Origin: Sepiola atlantica
Lineage: Eukaryota; Mollusca; Cephalopoda; Sepiida; Sepiolidae
NCBI GenBank assembly: GCA_963556195.1
Contig: OY744537.1
Coordinates: 21,831,726-21,895,725, forward strand
Reading direction: 5' to 3'
DNA length: 64,000 bases
Below, piece by piece: positions 1 to 11,689 of this stretch. Both the position numbers and the translations under genes were made by a program. A model generated the notes under the pieces. It saw only the letters and a list, made by a program, of their open reading frames with translations, was not told the origin of the DNA and did not search any database. Position 1 is the first letter of the stretch, and the number at the start of each line of letters is the position of its first letter.

Positions 1-1203
1 TGAGTGAAAAAAGTAATGAAATGAGTGTAATAAAATTATGAGATGTGTATTAATTGAGCAAATGAAGTCGGTCACTAATTACTGTTTTGATCACGTAAAT
101 TGTATAGAAATGTTAATTTTTTATAGAAATGTAACGTGTTTAATGTTTTGTAAAAATAAAAAGCCTTTTTATATCCTCTGATATAATAAATGCATAAAAA
201 GTAGAAACGACTGAAAATGTTGTAAGTTTAAGCAATAATTAATTTTAAGAATAGTGTACAATGATAAATTCTAATCTCGCTTGCGCAAATAGGTCACATC
301 GGACAGTGTTAATGTTTAAACAAATGGTCGGTTTTTAATTGTGGGAAATGGATGTACCCACGAAAAGGAGCAGTTTAGAGTGGGGATTAGACGAAATTGC
401 CACAGTGTAGAAGGATTTCTCCTTTATTTACTGATTATAAAAAAGGGTACTTCTGTTGTACCGTGATATTTGTTAGGTCTTTTATTGTTATCGTTCATTG
501 AAATCAAAGCCTTCTAGACTGCAACAAGTTTTATTTATGTTGTTAATCTGCAAAATATAATGAATGTTTGTGGATTTTCGCTACATTAAGAAGTGACATT
601 GTGTCTAACTATCTCCGCGTGTTGAGCCAAATAAACTTGATAGGACAGAATTTCAGAAATTCTGTAAACATTGCTGTGTCATCATTTTTTATTTTTTGTT
701 CGCTATCTTTCCTTTTTTTGAAAGCATGGAATATTTGTTTATTATTGAAAAGTAACGTGTTGAATGTTTTGATAATGAAAATTGTACAATGATGAATTCT
801 AATCCCGCTTGTGCATAATTGAGCAAATACGTATTTTATGTATGTTCGAAATCGGTTTTTAGTATGTAAAGTGAGTGCTGATTCGTTTGTTTTCGTAATC
901 TGAAACCGGTCTTTGCAAGCGTATTTCCTTGTAAAATAATTTCACCGGTGAAATGAGTTGCGTGACAGGACTGAAATGATAGGGAGAAATAAGTTTACTA
1001 CGCTCTATATCGAATACGTTTTTGGGAGAGCAAGACTTTGTGGTTTCAAAGTAGTTTTTAATGTATGAGGATTGAATTTATTGAAAGTTTCTGTAAACAT
1101 GCCCGAGTGAAGTTTATGAAAGATGGTGTGAGTTTCTTAGCATAGTGTTTATTATTTTTTCTGGCTACCCTAGGAGAAAATAGATGGGAAAAATCAAGAT
1201 TAG
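1..1203. other. Non-coding AT-rich stretch with a diverged direct repeat
   Basis: I see no convincing gene. Short open frames here lack domains and codon structure. A diverged direct repeat is visible: the segment near 254-292 recurs near 782-819, and a shorter shared piece near 133-151 recurs near 752-771. This suggests an old local duplication or two copies of an unnamed repeat. Confidence 0.5.

Positions 1204-1204
<1 letters not shown>

Positions 1205-1262
<58 letters not shown>
1205..1262. repeat. (TA)n microsatellite
   Basis: Uninterrupted TA dinucleotide tract of about 58 bases. Confidence 0.97.
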
Positions 1263-1264
<2 letters not shown>

Positions 1265-3759
1265 TCGTTATTTTCCAATTTGTGTTAACTCTAGTATTTA
1301 GTAATATCCAGGAATATTTGTTCCCTTTATTAAATGGATTCGACAAAGACATATGGCTTCATATTTTTTCGGTGATAGTGACCGTCAATGGATTACAAGA
1401 TCTGCTATTTTCTTTAGTTGTCTGTGTTTATCTTAATATTGTTGAATAATAAGGGACGATAATTGGCATCATTCGATGAGTTTGACAACGAGTTCAATAT
1501 TTTCGATCGTTGCGATTGAACAAAGCCTGATACCATCTTATTTCGGTCTGTATTGATCCGAGCATTGTTTAACATTTTTATGTGTTTCTGGTCTTCATTT
1601 AATTAATAACACAAAACCCAATATCTGCATTATTTTCAATCTTCGTTTACATGAATATTATCGAATATTCGAGGATGGTTATGTTTTGATTCGATGGGTT
1701 AGGCAAAACCAAACATCACCATTGCGTGAAACAAGCCACCACAATTAATTTTGTATATTTGCTAACATGTAATAATTACATCCAGTAAACAATGTTTGCT
1801 AACCTATTATGGGCGGAATTTGTCTTGTAACGTACAGTTAGGTGCTATCAAATGTCATCTATTTGTCTGGAAGAAACCTGCGATGTGGATTGTTACTTTC
1901 TTCAAATTGACGCGGTCCACAGACAGAAATACATGGTAGTCAAAATCTTCTACAAGAGCATTGGTGTCTTGTATGCAGTGGAACAGTTGCACGGTATACC
2001 TTGTAAGAGACTGTCTGAAGCAGCGTTTATGTTTGACATAAGTGGAAAAAATTGGTTATCCTGCAAGTTCCATTCACAGTTCATGGCACTGATACCCCCT
2101 TACTCCCCCACCGAAATCATGATCTTGTAATACAATTTCCGGCAGTGAATTTTCATGGCAGATTCACTTATATTAAAAAATTCTTTTATATTTTTACACA
2201 AGTACAGAAAACTTTATAAAATTCCAATAACTACGTTATTTCTTTATGGATTTAAAAAATCAGCTGAAAACAAAACAAAATATCAATATAAACAGACACG
2301 ATTATTGCAGTTGATATTTGAAGACAATGAAAAATAAGTAGAAAACGAGTAAATGTTGATAAAATGGATAAGGGGTATAAAGTGCTACAGGATCCTACCC
2401 TCAAGGCCCTCGTACACAAATGTTCTACATTCTCCACCCACTTAGTAGGACTTTAAAATTACAGGTGGTTTAGTTAGCTAGTTTTGATTATCAGACGATT
2501 TTTTTTAGTGCAGATAAACTAATGGCGTTCAAGGATAAAAAGCTTCTTGGTGAGTTCAAAAGGATAACAATGACTGAGATATGCTTGAAGAATGAGAACG
2601 GAAGTGAAGAAACAGGCGATGGGATATGATGCCATAGAGAGGAAAAGGGATTTTTTTTAAAATAACGATAGAGCCAGGGTGGAAGCGATACTGGCCAGAT
2701 GTGTCAAAATATGAGTTAACAGGTCGTCTATCTCTTTCTCCTAATACGATAAGTGTATCATTAGATTTTTAATAAACACTATGTCTATTCTACACAAAAG
2801 AAGATTTGGAGATGTGTTATTCATTTCCAATTTTTTTGGAAAGAGAAAAATATATTAATGGGTTTGTTTTTGCTTCTTCGATGTGTTCTCTTAATGAGCA
2901 ACAACCACGACGTCATGATAGACATGGCGTTGTCACGGATGATAGCTAGGGAGATGCGTTGGAACATCCAAGTGATCGTTCGAGGCTTGTTACTGATAAC
3001 TAAAATGTAATAATTGATTCTTTTCATTCTAGTAATCATACCATGAGATACATTTTTCAGCACTCGTAGTCCAAAAACCTTTCCAGTATACCATAATATG
3101 TTATCTCAACACAAAAGTGTATGTTTGGGGAAACACATTACTTCTGTTGACACAACAAAGTCTGTGTCAACGGTAAAACATTTTGTAAAATTCAATTATG
3201 TATTTGTTTTGAAAGAAAAGAATTTACAAATCTATTACTTTTTAAAAAAATCTTTTACTTTATATAAGTTTAATAAAACGTTATGAAAGAATTCTGAAAG
3301 ACTAAATTACGATGCTTAATTTATTCAATTTCTAACTTTAATAAATCCATGTATGAGAAAAAGCATGGTTACATTTCGTCTCTATGTATGTGTTGTGAAG
3401 TTGTCCAACAGTAAATAATAAATAAAGGAAGTCAAATCGAGGGTTGGTTTAACAAGTGTATTAACAAAGTAAGAAAGTGACTAGCACTTGGCTAGACAGT
3501 TACAAGACTGTGCTTTGTCTTCTCTGTGTCTCTGGTGACTCGCACTATTTATAGTGACAACCGGTGCAGTTTCTCCTGTGTAAGAACGACCGGTGTAACA
3601 GTATGTATGTGCATTTGTATGCCTCTGTGCTCGCAACATATAACAAGAACATAAGTCAGTTGAGATACTGTATACCACCGCTTGGCAACGTAAGGATGGG
3701 CCAAAGTCTCATCTGGGCCTTACTTCTACATATTCTATGAAATATTCTCGTATTTATGC
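1263..3759. other. No recognisable gene
   Basis: AT-rich sequence. The longest open frame, 1852-2130 on the plus strand (92 codons), reads without a domain or signal peptide that I recognise, and nothing nearby supports it. Positions 3440-3700 are richer in GC and could be an old repeat end, but I cannot name it. Confidence 0.4.
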
Positions 3760-4130
3760 TATGTAAACATTGTTAACTCAAAAACTATTTAACTGATCAG
3801 GCTGAAATTTGACATGGTGGTTATTGTTATCAAAGACCAGCATTAATCAAATTTTAAAAGATCGCAAGTTGAAATTCAGTCAAAATAACAAACTTGACAG
3901 AACTATTCAAAGTCAGAGATCAAGGTCATATGAGACGCGGGACTTCATTGGTTGACTTTGACATTTGACCTAGATACCCCAAATTAAATCAGTGCTAAAT
4001 TAGACCATGACCGATATTTTAACAAGTTTGGTGACGATTGGTCAAGCGATGTGAACGCTAGGCTGTACAAAAAAAAAACAACTCGACCAAAAACATAACC
4101 TCCTTGGTGGAGGTAGTAAAATTGTCTCAA
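3760..4130 (+). repeat. Dispersed repeat with terminal CCTCC...GGAGG hairpin
   Basis: The stretch ends in a motif around CCTCCTTGGTGGAGG followed by a short A-rich run. I know this ending from dispersed repeats in marine invertebrate genomes. No coding capacity is visible. The family name is unknown to me and the left boundary is approximate. Confidence 0.4.
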
Positions 4131-4349
4131 ACAATGTCAAACGAAGCTTTTATTGAGACTTTTAAACGATTGTAGCTATGATGTTGGTGATGTAACTGTT
4201 TTGACAGCATCAATGTCAGGGGTGATCATAGCGTTCATCATTTCCGTTAACTAACCAAGGTGACATCAGTAAAAAAAAAGCATCTTTCTACATTCACATT
4301 GGATAACAAATAATTATGTCTGTATTCAAATTTGTAACAATGCATGTTA

Positions 4350-4350
4350 T

Positions 4351-4436
<86 letters not shown>
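4350..4436. repeat. (CA)n(TA)n compound microsatellite
   Basis: About 20 bases of CA repeat pass directly into about 66 bases of TA repeat. Confidence 0.97.
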
Positions 4437-4438
<2 letters not shown>

Positions 4439-4683
4439 TGCAATACCCCACATATTTCATATTAAATACAAAGAAAAAGCCCTACAAATATTTTCTAAAA
4501 CAATAAGCAAAATCATATACACTGAACACTTCTCTTATAAACATACATCTTCTTTTACCTACCCACATCAATAATACAATAATTTACACCACACTAAATA
4601 AACTAGGAAATACAAACTACATCACAAACCATAAAACAGACATTAAAAACAGAAAATAAATTTCCGAAAAACACCACGTCTAA

Positions 4684-4686
<3 letters not shown>

Positions 4687-4762
<76 letters not shown>
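4687..4762. repeat. (TA)n microsatellite joined to a Penelope-like fragment
   Basis: About 76 bases of TA repeat. It ends a few bases before the Penelope-like reading frame, so the retroelement copy is truncated at, or inserted in, the TA tract. The sequence on its left (4437-4680) is AT-rich and could be part of the same element, but I cannot prove that. Confidence 0.95.
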
Positions 4763-4765
<3 letters not shown>

Positions 4766-4766
<1 letters not shown>

Positions 4767-5092
4767 CCTGCAATAATTGTCATCATATATACGTTGGTGA
4801 AACTCAACGGGAACTAAAGAAAAGGCTCGATGAACATAAAAGAAGTATAAAAAAAAACAATTCTCTAAATGCACTATTCTCTCATGCATTACAACATGAT
4901 AATTCTTTTAACTTTAAACAAGCTAAACTAATTAAATTAATTTTTAATAAATCTCGGCGAAAGTTTATTGAATCAGCATTCATTATAAACTCTAACACAA
5001 TTAAACAACGTAACAGCTTCTACAGTGTATCTCTTTTAATCAGCAAATTAATACTAACCGAACAAAACTTTTTTCATAACATGAATATATAA
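4766..5092 (+). pseudogene. Penelope-like element, C-terminal GIY-YIG endonuclease fragment
   Basis: An open frame of 108 codons ends in TAA. It begins with a Cys-rich lead (CNNCHH), then IYVGET, the second half of a GIY-YIG motif, then an Arg-rich helix (KKRLDEH). Later NALFSHALQHDN and a terminal segment around NTIKQRNSF match the end of Penelope-like retroelement proteins. In full elements this domain follows the reverse transcriptase and is thought to nick target DNA. Here everything upstream is replaced by (TA)n, so the copy is 5'-truncated, although its remaining frame is intact. I am confident of the family, not of the subgroup. Confidence 0.8.
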
Positions 5093-5242
5093 AAGACACT
5101 CATTCCATTTCATAAACATTCCACACATTTTGAATTCTAACAGCTATGTTTTATTCGAAAACAGAACAAAACATTATTTTCACGTCATAGTCGCACCACA
5201 TTTTTTTAAATCAAACGACTATGTATCGTTTTTATTTTAGTT

Positions 5243-5336
5243 TTATGTGGATACATGAAATAGTAATATATATATATATGAAATAGTAATATATATAAAT
5301 ATATATATATATTACTATTTCATGTATCCACATAAA
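5243..5336. repeat. Inverted repeat around a short (TA)n core
   Basis: Arms of about 28 bases (TTTATGTGGATACATGAAAT type) face each other across an AT-only centre. The transcript would fold into a hairpin. It lies just downstream of a Penelope-like end and may be a joined pair of its termini. Confidence 0.8.
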
Positions 5337-5442
5337 CTTTTATAATGAGATATATTTTTTATGTATCAATTTTCAGTATTTACTTCAACAGTGCTCGATA
5401 CGTAAGTAGAGCTAGGTAGTAAGCTATGAAAATATAATTATT

Positions 5443-5570
5443 GGCAATTAAGCTACACAGAGGCCCGCACGTTTAATCCCGGGCGGGGGAATCTTCAGGT
5501 TAAAATGCATTTTAGCCTGAAGATTTCCCCCGGGGATGAAACGCGGGAGCCTCTGTGTAGCTTAATTGCC
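5443..5570. repeat. 128-bp near-perfect palindrome
   Basis: Two arms of about 62 bases meet at AAAATGCATTTT with no spacer. Both ends carry GGCAATTAAGC. Each arm, read outward from the centre, contains a hammerhead-like core: CTGAAGA, a GC-rich stem, then GAAAC (right arm) or TAAAC (left arm). The right-arm core keeps G12-A13-A14, while the left-arm core has lost the G. It resembles two inverted retroelement termini joined head to head. Confidence 0.85.
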
Positions 5571-5591
5571 ATAAATATATGTTCATAGGTT

Positions 5592-5773
<182 letters not shown>

Positions 5774-5921
5774 GCGCTTACGCGACTCGGTATTGCCCGG
5801 GCAGTATTTATACTTTCATTTCGCATTTTTTAAACGTCTGGCGGTTTTTTTTCTTTTTTTCCAAAGTTTTATTATTATAAATGTATCGTAAAATTACGTC
5901 CGTACCTCTATATTTTAAAGT

Positions 5922-6435
<514 letters not shown>

Positions 6436-6509
<74 letters not shown>
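6436..6509. repeat. (TA)n microsatellite
   Basis: About 73 bases of TA repeat immediately after the inverted repeat. Confidence 0.97.
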
Positions 6510-6513
<4 letters not shown>

Positions 6514-6589
6514 GATGACAAAGTAAATCAGAAAGAAAATGTTTAAAATAACATTTTTTTAAATAATCAACATAAATTAAAGAAAACTT

Positions 6590-6880
6590 TAGAATACTCC
6601 AAAGAAGCTGAATTTTAAAGAATATTTATTAATTCATGTCTAATACTTATTGTTAAAATTTCACAAAAATCGGAAGTATTTGACTTCTACCCCCCCCCCA
6701 CTTCTCTTTCTACTCTTTGCATAAAACTAAATTAAACTGAATATACCCCATATTACCAACCCTTACGCATAACAGCTGTTTTTACAAAATTCATAACGAT
6801 CGGTTAAATAGTTTAGAATTGAAACCTAATAATACAAATATCTAAGCACATACCCATACCTAACTTTATATAAATAACAT
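6590..6880. repeat. Dispersed repeat, copy 1
   Basis: About 290 bases recur in reverse orientation at 58640-58870. Shared landmarks are ATAAAACTAAATTAAACT and ACCTAACTTTATATAAAT. The repeat is non-coding and unnamed, with a C-run of about ten inside this copy. Confidence 0.7.
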
Positions 6881-6982
6881 ATATACGTTATTTAATACTT
6901 ACATTGTATAGTTTTTTCTTTGCTCTGATAATAAGTTGACTTACTATAATTTGATTTTATTATTCAAAAATCTTAGTTACAT

Positions 6983-7022
6983 TGGAGGGTTGCTTTGTTC
7001 TTCAGGACAAAGCAACCCTCCA
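6983..7022. repeat. Perfect 16-bp inverted repeat (hairpin)
   Basis: TGGAGGGTTGCTTTGT is followed after eight bases by its exact complement. I see no gene next to it, so a terminator or operator role has no support. Confidence 0.85.
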
Positions 7023-7720
7023 TGGAATAAACGTTTCAAAGTCTGTGTGGGTTTTGTAAGCTTGTATTATATAAAAAGTGCAACCTGCAACCTGCTGTGT
7101 TACAGCTTAGTTGAATACAGATAAATATAACCGGTGTTATATTGCTGGAGACTGCTTATCGTCGCGAATGCACAAACATTATACACCCGTGCATCTTCGC
7201 TGCAACCTAGGTTGTATCGTTCTACGTCGTCGTCATGGTTATCATCGTCATCTACCACTTTCGTGGTTGTTGACAAGGCTCGCGCCATTAACTAGACAAT
7301 TGATAGAAACCCACGAGGACGCCGGGTTTGTTTTAAAGAGTTTATTTAACATGACAAAGAGACAAAAATTAACTGTATATGTACGATATATATATATATA
7401 TATAGGATCAAAATAAACCAAAGTGAAAACTTTTAGTAGATGGAACCTATTGTGAAATGGCCTGTCTTCCTTTTCTCAACCTCCTTTAAGTGCATCTGGA
7501 CTTACCTACTTTTTGAGCACTTTCTCCAATCTGCTCCCACGCAAAGAGTTTTTCTTCACATTCTACAATTTCACCAGACTTCTTTTCAACGGAAATTTAC
7601 CACCCGGACAATTTGCATATCTTTTTCATGGAACTTTTCTTTTCATTCAATACGTTTTTTTAACAAAAATTATTTTAATAATTTTTAATAATAATTTTCA
7701 TATTTTTCAAATATTTGAAC
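7023..7720. other. No recognisable gene
   Basis: Contains a short TA run near 7386-7404 and an open frame at 7513-7767 rich in Phe, Leu and Ile. I recognise no domain in it, and its end overlaps the ribozyme-bearing repeat. It is probably non-coding. Confidence 0.4.
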
Positions 7721-7898
7721 TTTGGTTTTTTCGAAAGCCAACTTATCCATCTGTATTTCTCCTCTGATGATAAGATTTCGATCTTTGAAAAGCCTTGGCT
7801 TAAGGAAAGAATAATAAACACTAGTTTATTACTGACTGCACCTTGCATTGAACAATTGAAATTTGGACAATCGTCGCATATTTATCACTCTTGTTTCT

Positions 7899-7907
<9 letters not shown>
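7721..7907 (+). repeat. Hammerhead-bearing direct repeat, copy 1
   Basis: About 187 bases recur almost identically in direct orientation at 10836-11033. The main difference is an insertion of about 11 bases near the right end of the second copy. Each copy contains a hammerhead-ribozyme fold. The right edge runs into (CT)n(TA)n. The two copies are separate insertions, because the sequence between them holds a host gene and not a retroelement body. Confidence 0.85.
7756..7810 (+). ncRNA. Type I hammerhead ribozyme (predicted), copy 1
   Basis: The core CUGAUGA lies at 7764-7770 and GAA at 7787-7789. Stem II is AAGAU/AUCUU closed by a UUCG tetraloop, with a U-U pair next to the core. Stem III is AAGCC/GGCUU with a two-base loop. 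The unpaired cleavage base is A at 7802, preceded by U. Stem I pairs UUUCUCCU (7756-7763) with AGGAAAGA (7803-7810), with one mismatch and one G-U. All invariant hammerhead core bases are present. Type I hammerheads with a very short stem III are known from Penelope-like elements and retrozymes. The U-U closing pair of stem II departs from the usual G-C and could lower activity. Confidence 0.8.

Positions 7908-7983
<76 letters not shown>
7908..7983. repeat. (CT)n(TA)n microsatellite
   Basis: A CT block to about 7931 is followed by a TA block to about 7983. Confidence 0.95.
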
Positions 7984-7987
<4 letters not shown>

Positions 7988-8264
7988 AGGACATTTCTTG
8001 GCTTCACTGCACTCCACCTCCCTCGGCCCTCTGCTGGGTTGGCAGTTCTCGTCGGTGTTCGCAGAACTCTTTCCCACGAAAGTAACGTGATTTTCTTGAC
8101 TTCCGCTTTTAGGTCCCCCCTCCTCATTTTAGGCCGCCCTCCCTCCGTTCCCTTCGTTGCATAACAATATTCCAAGTTTTAGTAATTGACAGACAGATAC
8201 AAAAATGATATAAAAGCATTAATTAAATATAAACAAACGCCGGTTGTGTTAATATTCATTTTTT
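7984..8264. other. Downstream flank of the GYGHGG gene
   Basis: The first 180 bases are relatively GC-rich with pyrimidine-rich runs on the plus strand. I see no gene or known repeat. Confidence 0.4.
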
Positions 8265-8270
8265 TTTATT
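8265..8270 (-). terminator. Poly(A) signal AATAAA for the GYGHGG-peptide gene
   Basis: AATAAA on the minus strand lies about 67 bases past the stop codon of the 8337-8645 gene. It is correctly placed to end a transcript with a short 3' UTR. Confidence 0.6.
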
Positions 8271-8336
8271 CACATATAATTGAGTTCATAACTTTCATAA
8301 GGAAAATCTTTCAACTTCGAAATATTTCAGCTGAAG

Positions 8337-8645
8337 TTAATGGCCATAACCATAGCCACCATGTCCGTAACCTCCATGTCCGTAACCACCATGTCCGTAA
8401 CCCCCATGACCGTAACCTCCATGTCCGTAACCTCCATGGCCATAGCCTCCGTCACCACCGTAGCCGCCATAACCGCCATGTCCGTAACCGCCATGTCCGT
8501 AACCACCATGACCGAAACCACCATGTCCGTAACCGCCATGTCCGTAACCGCCATAATCGGCACTCCTGCGCTCGCGCACTTGGTCTTCCTCCTCGACAGC
8601 CATGGCAGCGGCGAATAGAAGGGCAACAACGAAAAGGACTTTCAT
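8337..8645 (-). CDS. Secreted Gly/Tyr/His-rich GYGHGG-repeat peptide (102 aa)
   Basis: A single-exon frame starts MKVLFVVALLFAAAMA, a clear signal peptide with a small-residue cleavage site. An acidic linker EEEDQ and a dibasic RERRSA segment follow; the latter is a likely processing site. About 13 tandem GYGHGG-type hexads complete the protein, with GYGGYGGDGG as a central break and GYGYGH at the end. No Cys residues are seen. The repeat is also plain in the DNA as 18-base units. A TATA box, initiator and poly(A) signal flank it, which makes it the best-supported host gene here. Similar composition occurs in extracellular structural proteins and in glycine-rich invertebrate antimicrobial peptides. 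The exact role cannot be read from the sequence; His-rich repeats may bind metal or respond to pH, which is inference. Confidence 0.8.
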   Translation of the reverse strand: MKVLFVVALLFAAAMAVEEEDQVRERRSADYGGYGHGGYGHGGFGHGGYGHGGYGHGGYGGYGGDGGYGHGGYGHGGYGHGGYGHGGYGHGGYGHGGYGYGH

Positions 8646-8723
8646 GATTGTAGAGTTGGTTTCCTTGAAAACAGATAGAAAAGAAGAATTATTTATGAAA
8701 AAATAATTTGAGGTGTTACTTAC

Positions 8724-8755
8724 ACTGAACAGAAGAACCTCCTCTCATTTATATA
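8724..8755 (-). promoter_or_regulatory. Core promoter (TATA box and initiator) of the GYGHGG gene
   Basis: On the minus strand TATATAAA (8748-8755) is followed by the initiator-like TCAGT (8724-8728). The A sits about 29 bases from the start of the TATA box, the classic spacing. Transcription from there gives a leader of about 80 bases before the ATG at 8645. The bases right after the initiator (GTAAGT) look like a splice donor, and TTTTCAAG at 8664-8671 looks like an acceptor, but an exon of three bases is implausible, so I prefer the unspliced reading. Confidence 0.65.
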
Positions 8756-8759
8756 GACC

Positions 8760-10572
8760 ACGTATAAAAATTAAAGAATTCGAATACACAACGCGATAAA
8801 TCCAAATTATTTAAATTAAACAATAAAAAAAAACGAACATATCAAACCTAGACTGCGACTAAAAGTATAGTTTAATTGAAAGCAACAAACAAAAAAAAAT
8901 CATACCAGTATCACATTGTGTAAAACATGATTCTGTGGTGTGGTCGAGTGTTGAACTGTAACACATTTTGTAGTGATAGCTTCGTAATTTTCAAAATGGC
9001 GTTTATTGCGTTTTGCATTCGAACTCCTCAATTATCAATTGATTAAAAACGTAAACGTAAAAATTGGCATTAAATGAATAAAAAAATTTAAAAGGCACGA
9101 ATATAAAATCGAAAACAAAAAATCTTTGAATGAACAGAAAAATAGAGAAAGTTTTCTCTGTTAAATTGGATGACTTGAGCGTTCTGTAACAATTCTGTAC
9201 AACCGGAAGTAAATAAAGCACTAAAAGGCGTTAGAGTCATCTCATGAATCGCTGACGACGTGAAACCATTGGTCATGACTGTTAAAAACACGTAATTTAT
9301 TCAATTTAATAATTATTATATACATAATTCCGAGAACGGATAGAAACCGTTGTGCAACCCTGTTCAAATTATAAATACAACAAAATAATGTCAAATGTCT
9401 TTACTGTTTATAGATTTCCGACGTGAACGAAGACTCCAGGATATTATTGTAAACAAAACTCTAGTATAAAATTAATATAGCCATTGGATTCCTCGTAAAA
9501 TTTTACTCAAGACAATTTATGTTCGATCTTAGTATAGAGCTTAGTTTTCAAAACGTACACATATTACGGATCATATATTATAAATAAAATATTATATAAT
9601 AACAAAAATAATGTTTGCTGATTTGAAATTCAAATTAATCAACATTGGACTAATAAAATGTTGTTAAAAAAACATTTAAATTGCAGGTGTTATTAAAGAA
9701 TTTGTGTGGGAGGAAAATATTTTTAACATAACACCAGTTGAAAAATGTTCTAAAGTTAAAACTTTAGAACAATAAAACAGTAAAAGAAAAATAACAAACT
9801 TACCAAAAATTTTATCAACTGAGGAAAACATGAGTTTTACTTATTTATAAGTTTGTTTTAAAAGAATTTGTCCATTAGTAAACAGAAAAGTAAAACAAAA
9901 ACTGTTGAAAATGAACAAATACGATTGTTAAAACTTATTCGAATTTCGATAAATACGCTTCGTATGAAAATCACTGCTACGATTTTATGCGTTTTTTTTT
10001 TCGGGGGGGGGGGGCACAATGTTTTACAAACGTTCAGCAATGGGATAAGATTAGCTGAGCTGAAACTGGACAACCTGAATTTGTCGCCGGAAGTGAGGTG
10101 AAAAGGGGGTTCGCGCAGTTGAAGATCTCGGGCTGACTGTGAAAGATATTCCTAAGGCTTGACTTAAATATCAATTAGTTAACTCCCAGCGTAAAACGCG
10201 AATATTGCAACGTCTATTTTTTAAAAGGTGTGAAAGTGTATATTTCCTGCGCTTTCGATTGGCTGACATAAAATTTCTGTATTAAGATTCCAAGCCAAGC
10301 AAAAGTTCATATTTTTACAAAAAATATATGTTTGTTGCTTCTGATTGTTGTGGTTGTTAAGCTAGTCAAACTTCTGCATAGAGCTCACGAGCATCGTGCC
10401 TCAGGATTGTCTGGTCTGCATGAAGTCCGGTTCGTTGGTCGCAGCTATTCATTAATCTGCAGGACTACAAGTTTTACTCGAGACACCAAGAACAGCGAGG
10501 CTCAGCGGCTGCCTGCGAAGTCGGGGAAGGTTTGGTACAGAACACAATAAGTAATAATGCAGAAGAAATGTC
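8760..10572. other. No recognisable gene
   Basis: AT-rich upstream flank of the GYGHGG gene. It contains a perfect 11-bp hairpin at 9747-9771 (GTTCTAAAGTT and its complement around AAA) and a T-run followed by about ten G residues near 9992-10014. Positions 10330-10550 are richer in GC and unassigned. Confidence 0.4.
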
Positions 10573-10835
<263 letters not shown>

Positions 10836-11033
10836 TTTGGTTTTTTCGAAAGCCAACTTATCCATCTGTATTTCTCCTCTGATGATAAGATTTCGATCTT
10901 TGAAAAGCCTTGGCTTAAGGAAAGAAAAATAAACACTAGTTTATTACTGATTACACCTTGCATTGAACAATTGAAATTTGAAATAAATTTAGACAATCGT
11001 CGCATATTTATCACTCTTTTTTCTTCTATCTCT
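10836..11033 (+). repeat. Hammerhead-bearing direct repeat, copy 2
   Basis: Second copy of the 7721-7907 repeat, near-identical, with an insertion of about 11 bases close to its right end. TA tracts lie on both sides. The low divergence indicates a young family. Confidence 0.85.
10871..10925 (+). ncRNA. Type I hammerhead ribozyme (predicted), copy 2
   Basis: Every base of the fold described at 7756-7810 is conserved here: CUGAUGA at 10879-10885, stem II with UUCG loop, GAA, stem III AAGCC/GGCUU, cleavage A at 10917 and stem I. Identity over the ribozyme while nearby bases differ fits a young or constrained motif. Confidence 0.8.
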
Positions 11034-11059
11034 ATATATACATATATATATATATATAT

Positions 11060-11141
<82 letters not shown>
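11034..11141. repeat. (TA)n microsatellite
   Basis: About 108 bases of TA repeat with a few TACA interruptions near the left edge. Confidence 0.97.
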
Positions 11142-11466
11142 TAAATTTGTCTATTTGTTAACTTTTGACTCTTTTCATTGAAATCATAGAACCCTATCAA
11201 ATAATATAAGAAGGGTCGGCTAATAATGACTAACCAATAAATATCAAGTTCGAATGTAAAAATTATATTTTCTTGAAACAAAAAGGAAGTTGCTGCACTT
11301 ACCGCGGATGTTCAACAAACCGATTTGGTTTAGTAAGAAGAAAAGACAACGACTTCAGAAGTCAACGTTAACAGGTGAATGCTGTGATCTGTCTCGAACT
11401 GAAAGCCTAGATCGTGGCGGCATTTTTATAAGGGTAAAAATTAATGTCGGCTCAGCAAGATTCTAA
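11142..11466. other. No recognisable gene
   Basis: AT-rich sequence between a TA tract and a GAA tract. I see no feature in it. Confidence 0.4.
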
Positions 11467-11545
11467 AGGAAGAAGAAGAAGAAAAAGAAGAAAAAGAAGA
11501 AGAAGAAGAAGAAGAAGAAGAAGAAGAAGAAAAAGAAGAAGAAGA
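11467..11545. repeat. (AAG)n purine tract
   Basis: About 79 bases of GAA/AAG triplets with a few A interruptions. Such all-purine tracts can form triplex DNA. Confidence 0.95.
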
Positions 11546-11689
11546 AATATACCTTGTCTGAGTTTTTCTTGTTTGCACTACTCCAAAATACCAGCGAATG
11601 CAAATTGCATAGAAATATAAACACTCTAAGAACTCTTTAGAAATACGAACTCAATAAACATTATATTTCCGACTCATACAAGCAAGTTC

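Noticed and set aside
1852..2130. 92-codon frame as a gene
   Set aside because: No domain, signal peptide or flanking signal; AT-rich DNA of this length contains such frames by chance.
8186..8647. Histidine- and methionine-rich frames overlapping the GYGHGG gene
   Set aside because: They are other-frame readings of the 18-base repeat; only the minus-strand frame has a signal peptide, promoter and poly(A) signal.
8664..8723. 60-bp intron in the leader of the GYGHGG gene
   Set aside because: Donor and acceptor motifs exist, but with the initiator at 8724-8728 the first exon would be about three bases long; a start further upstream could rescue it.
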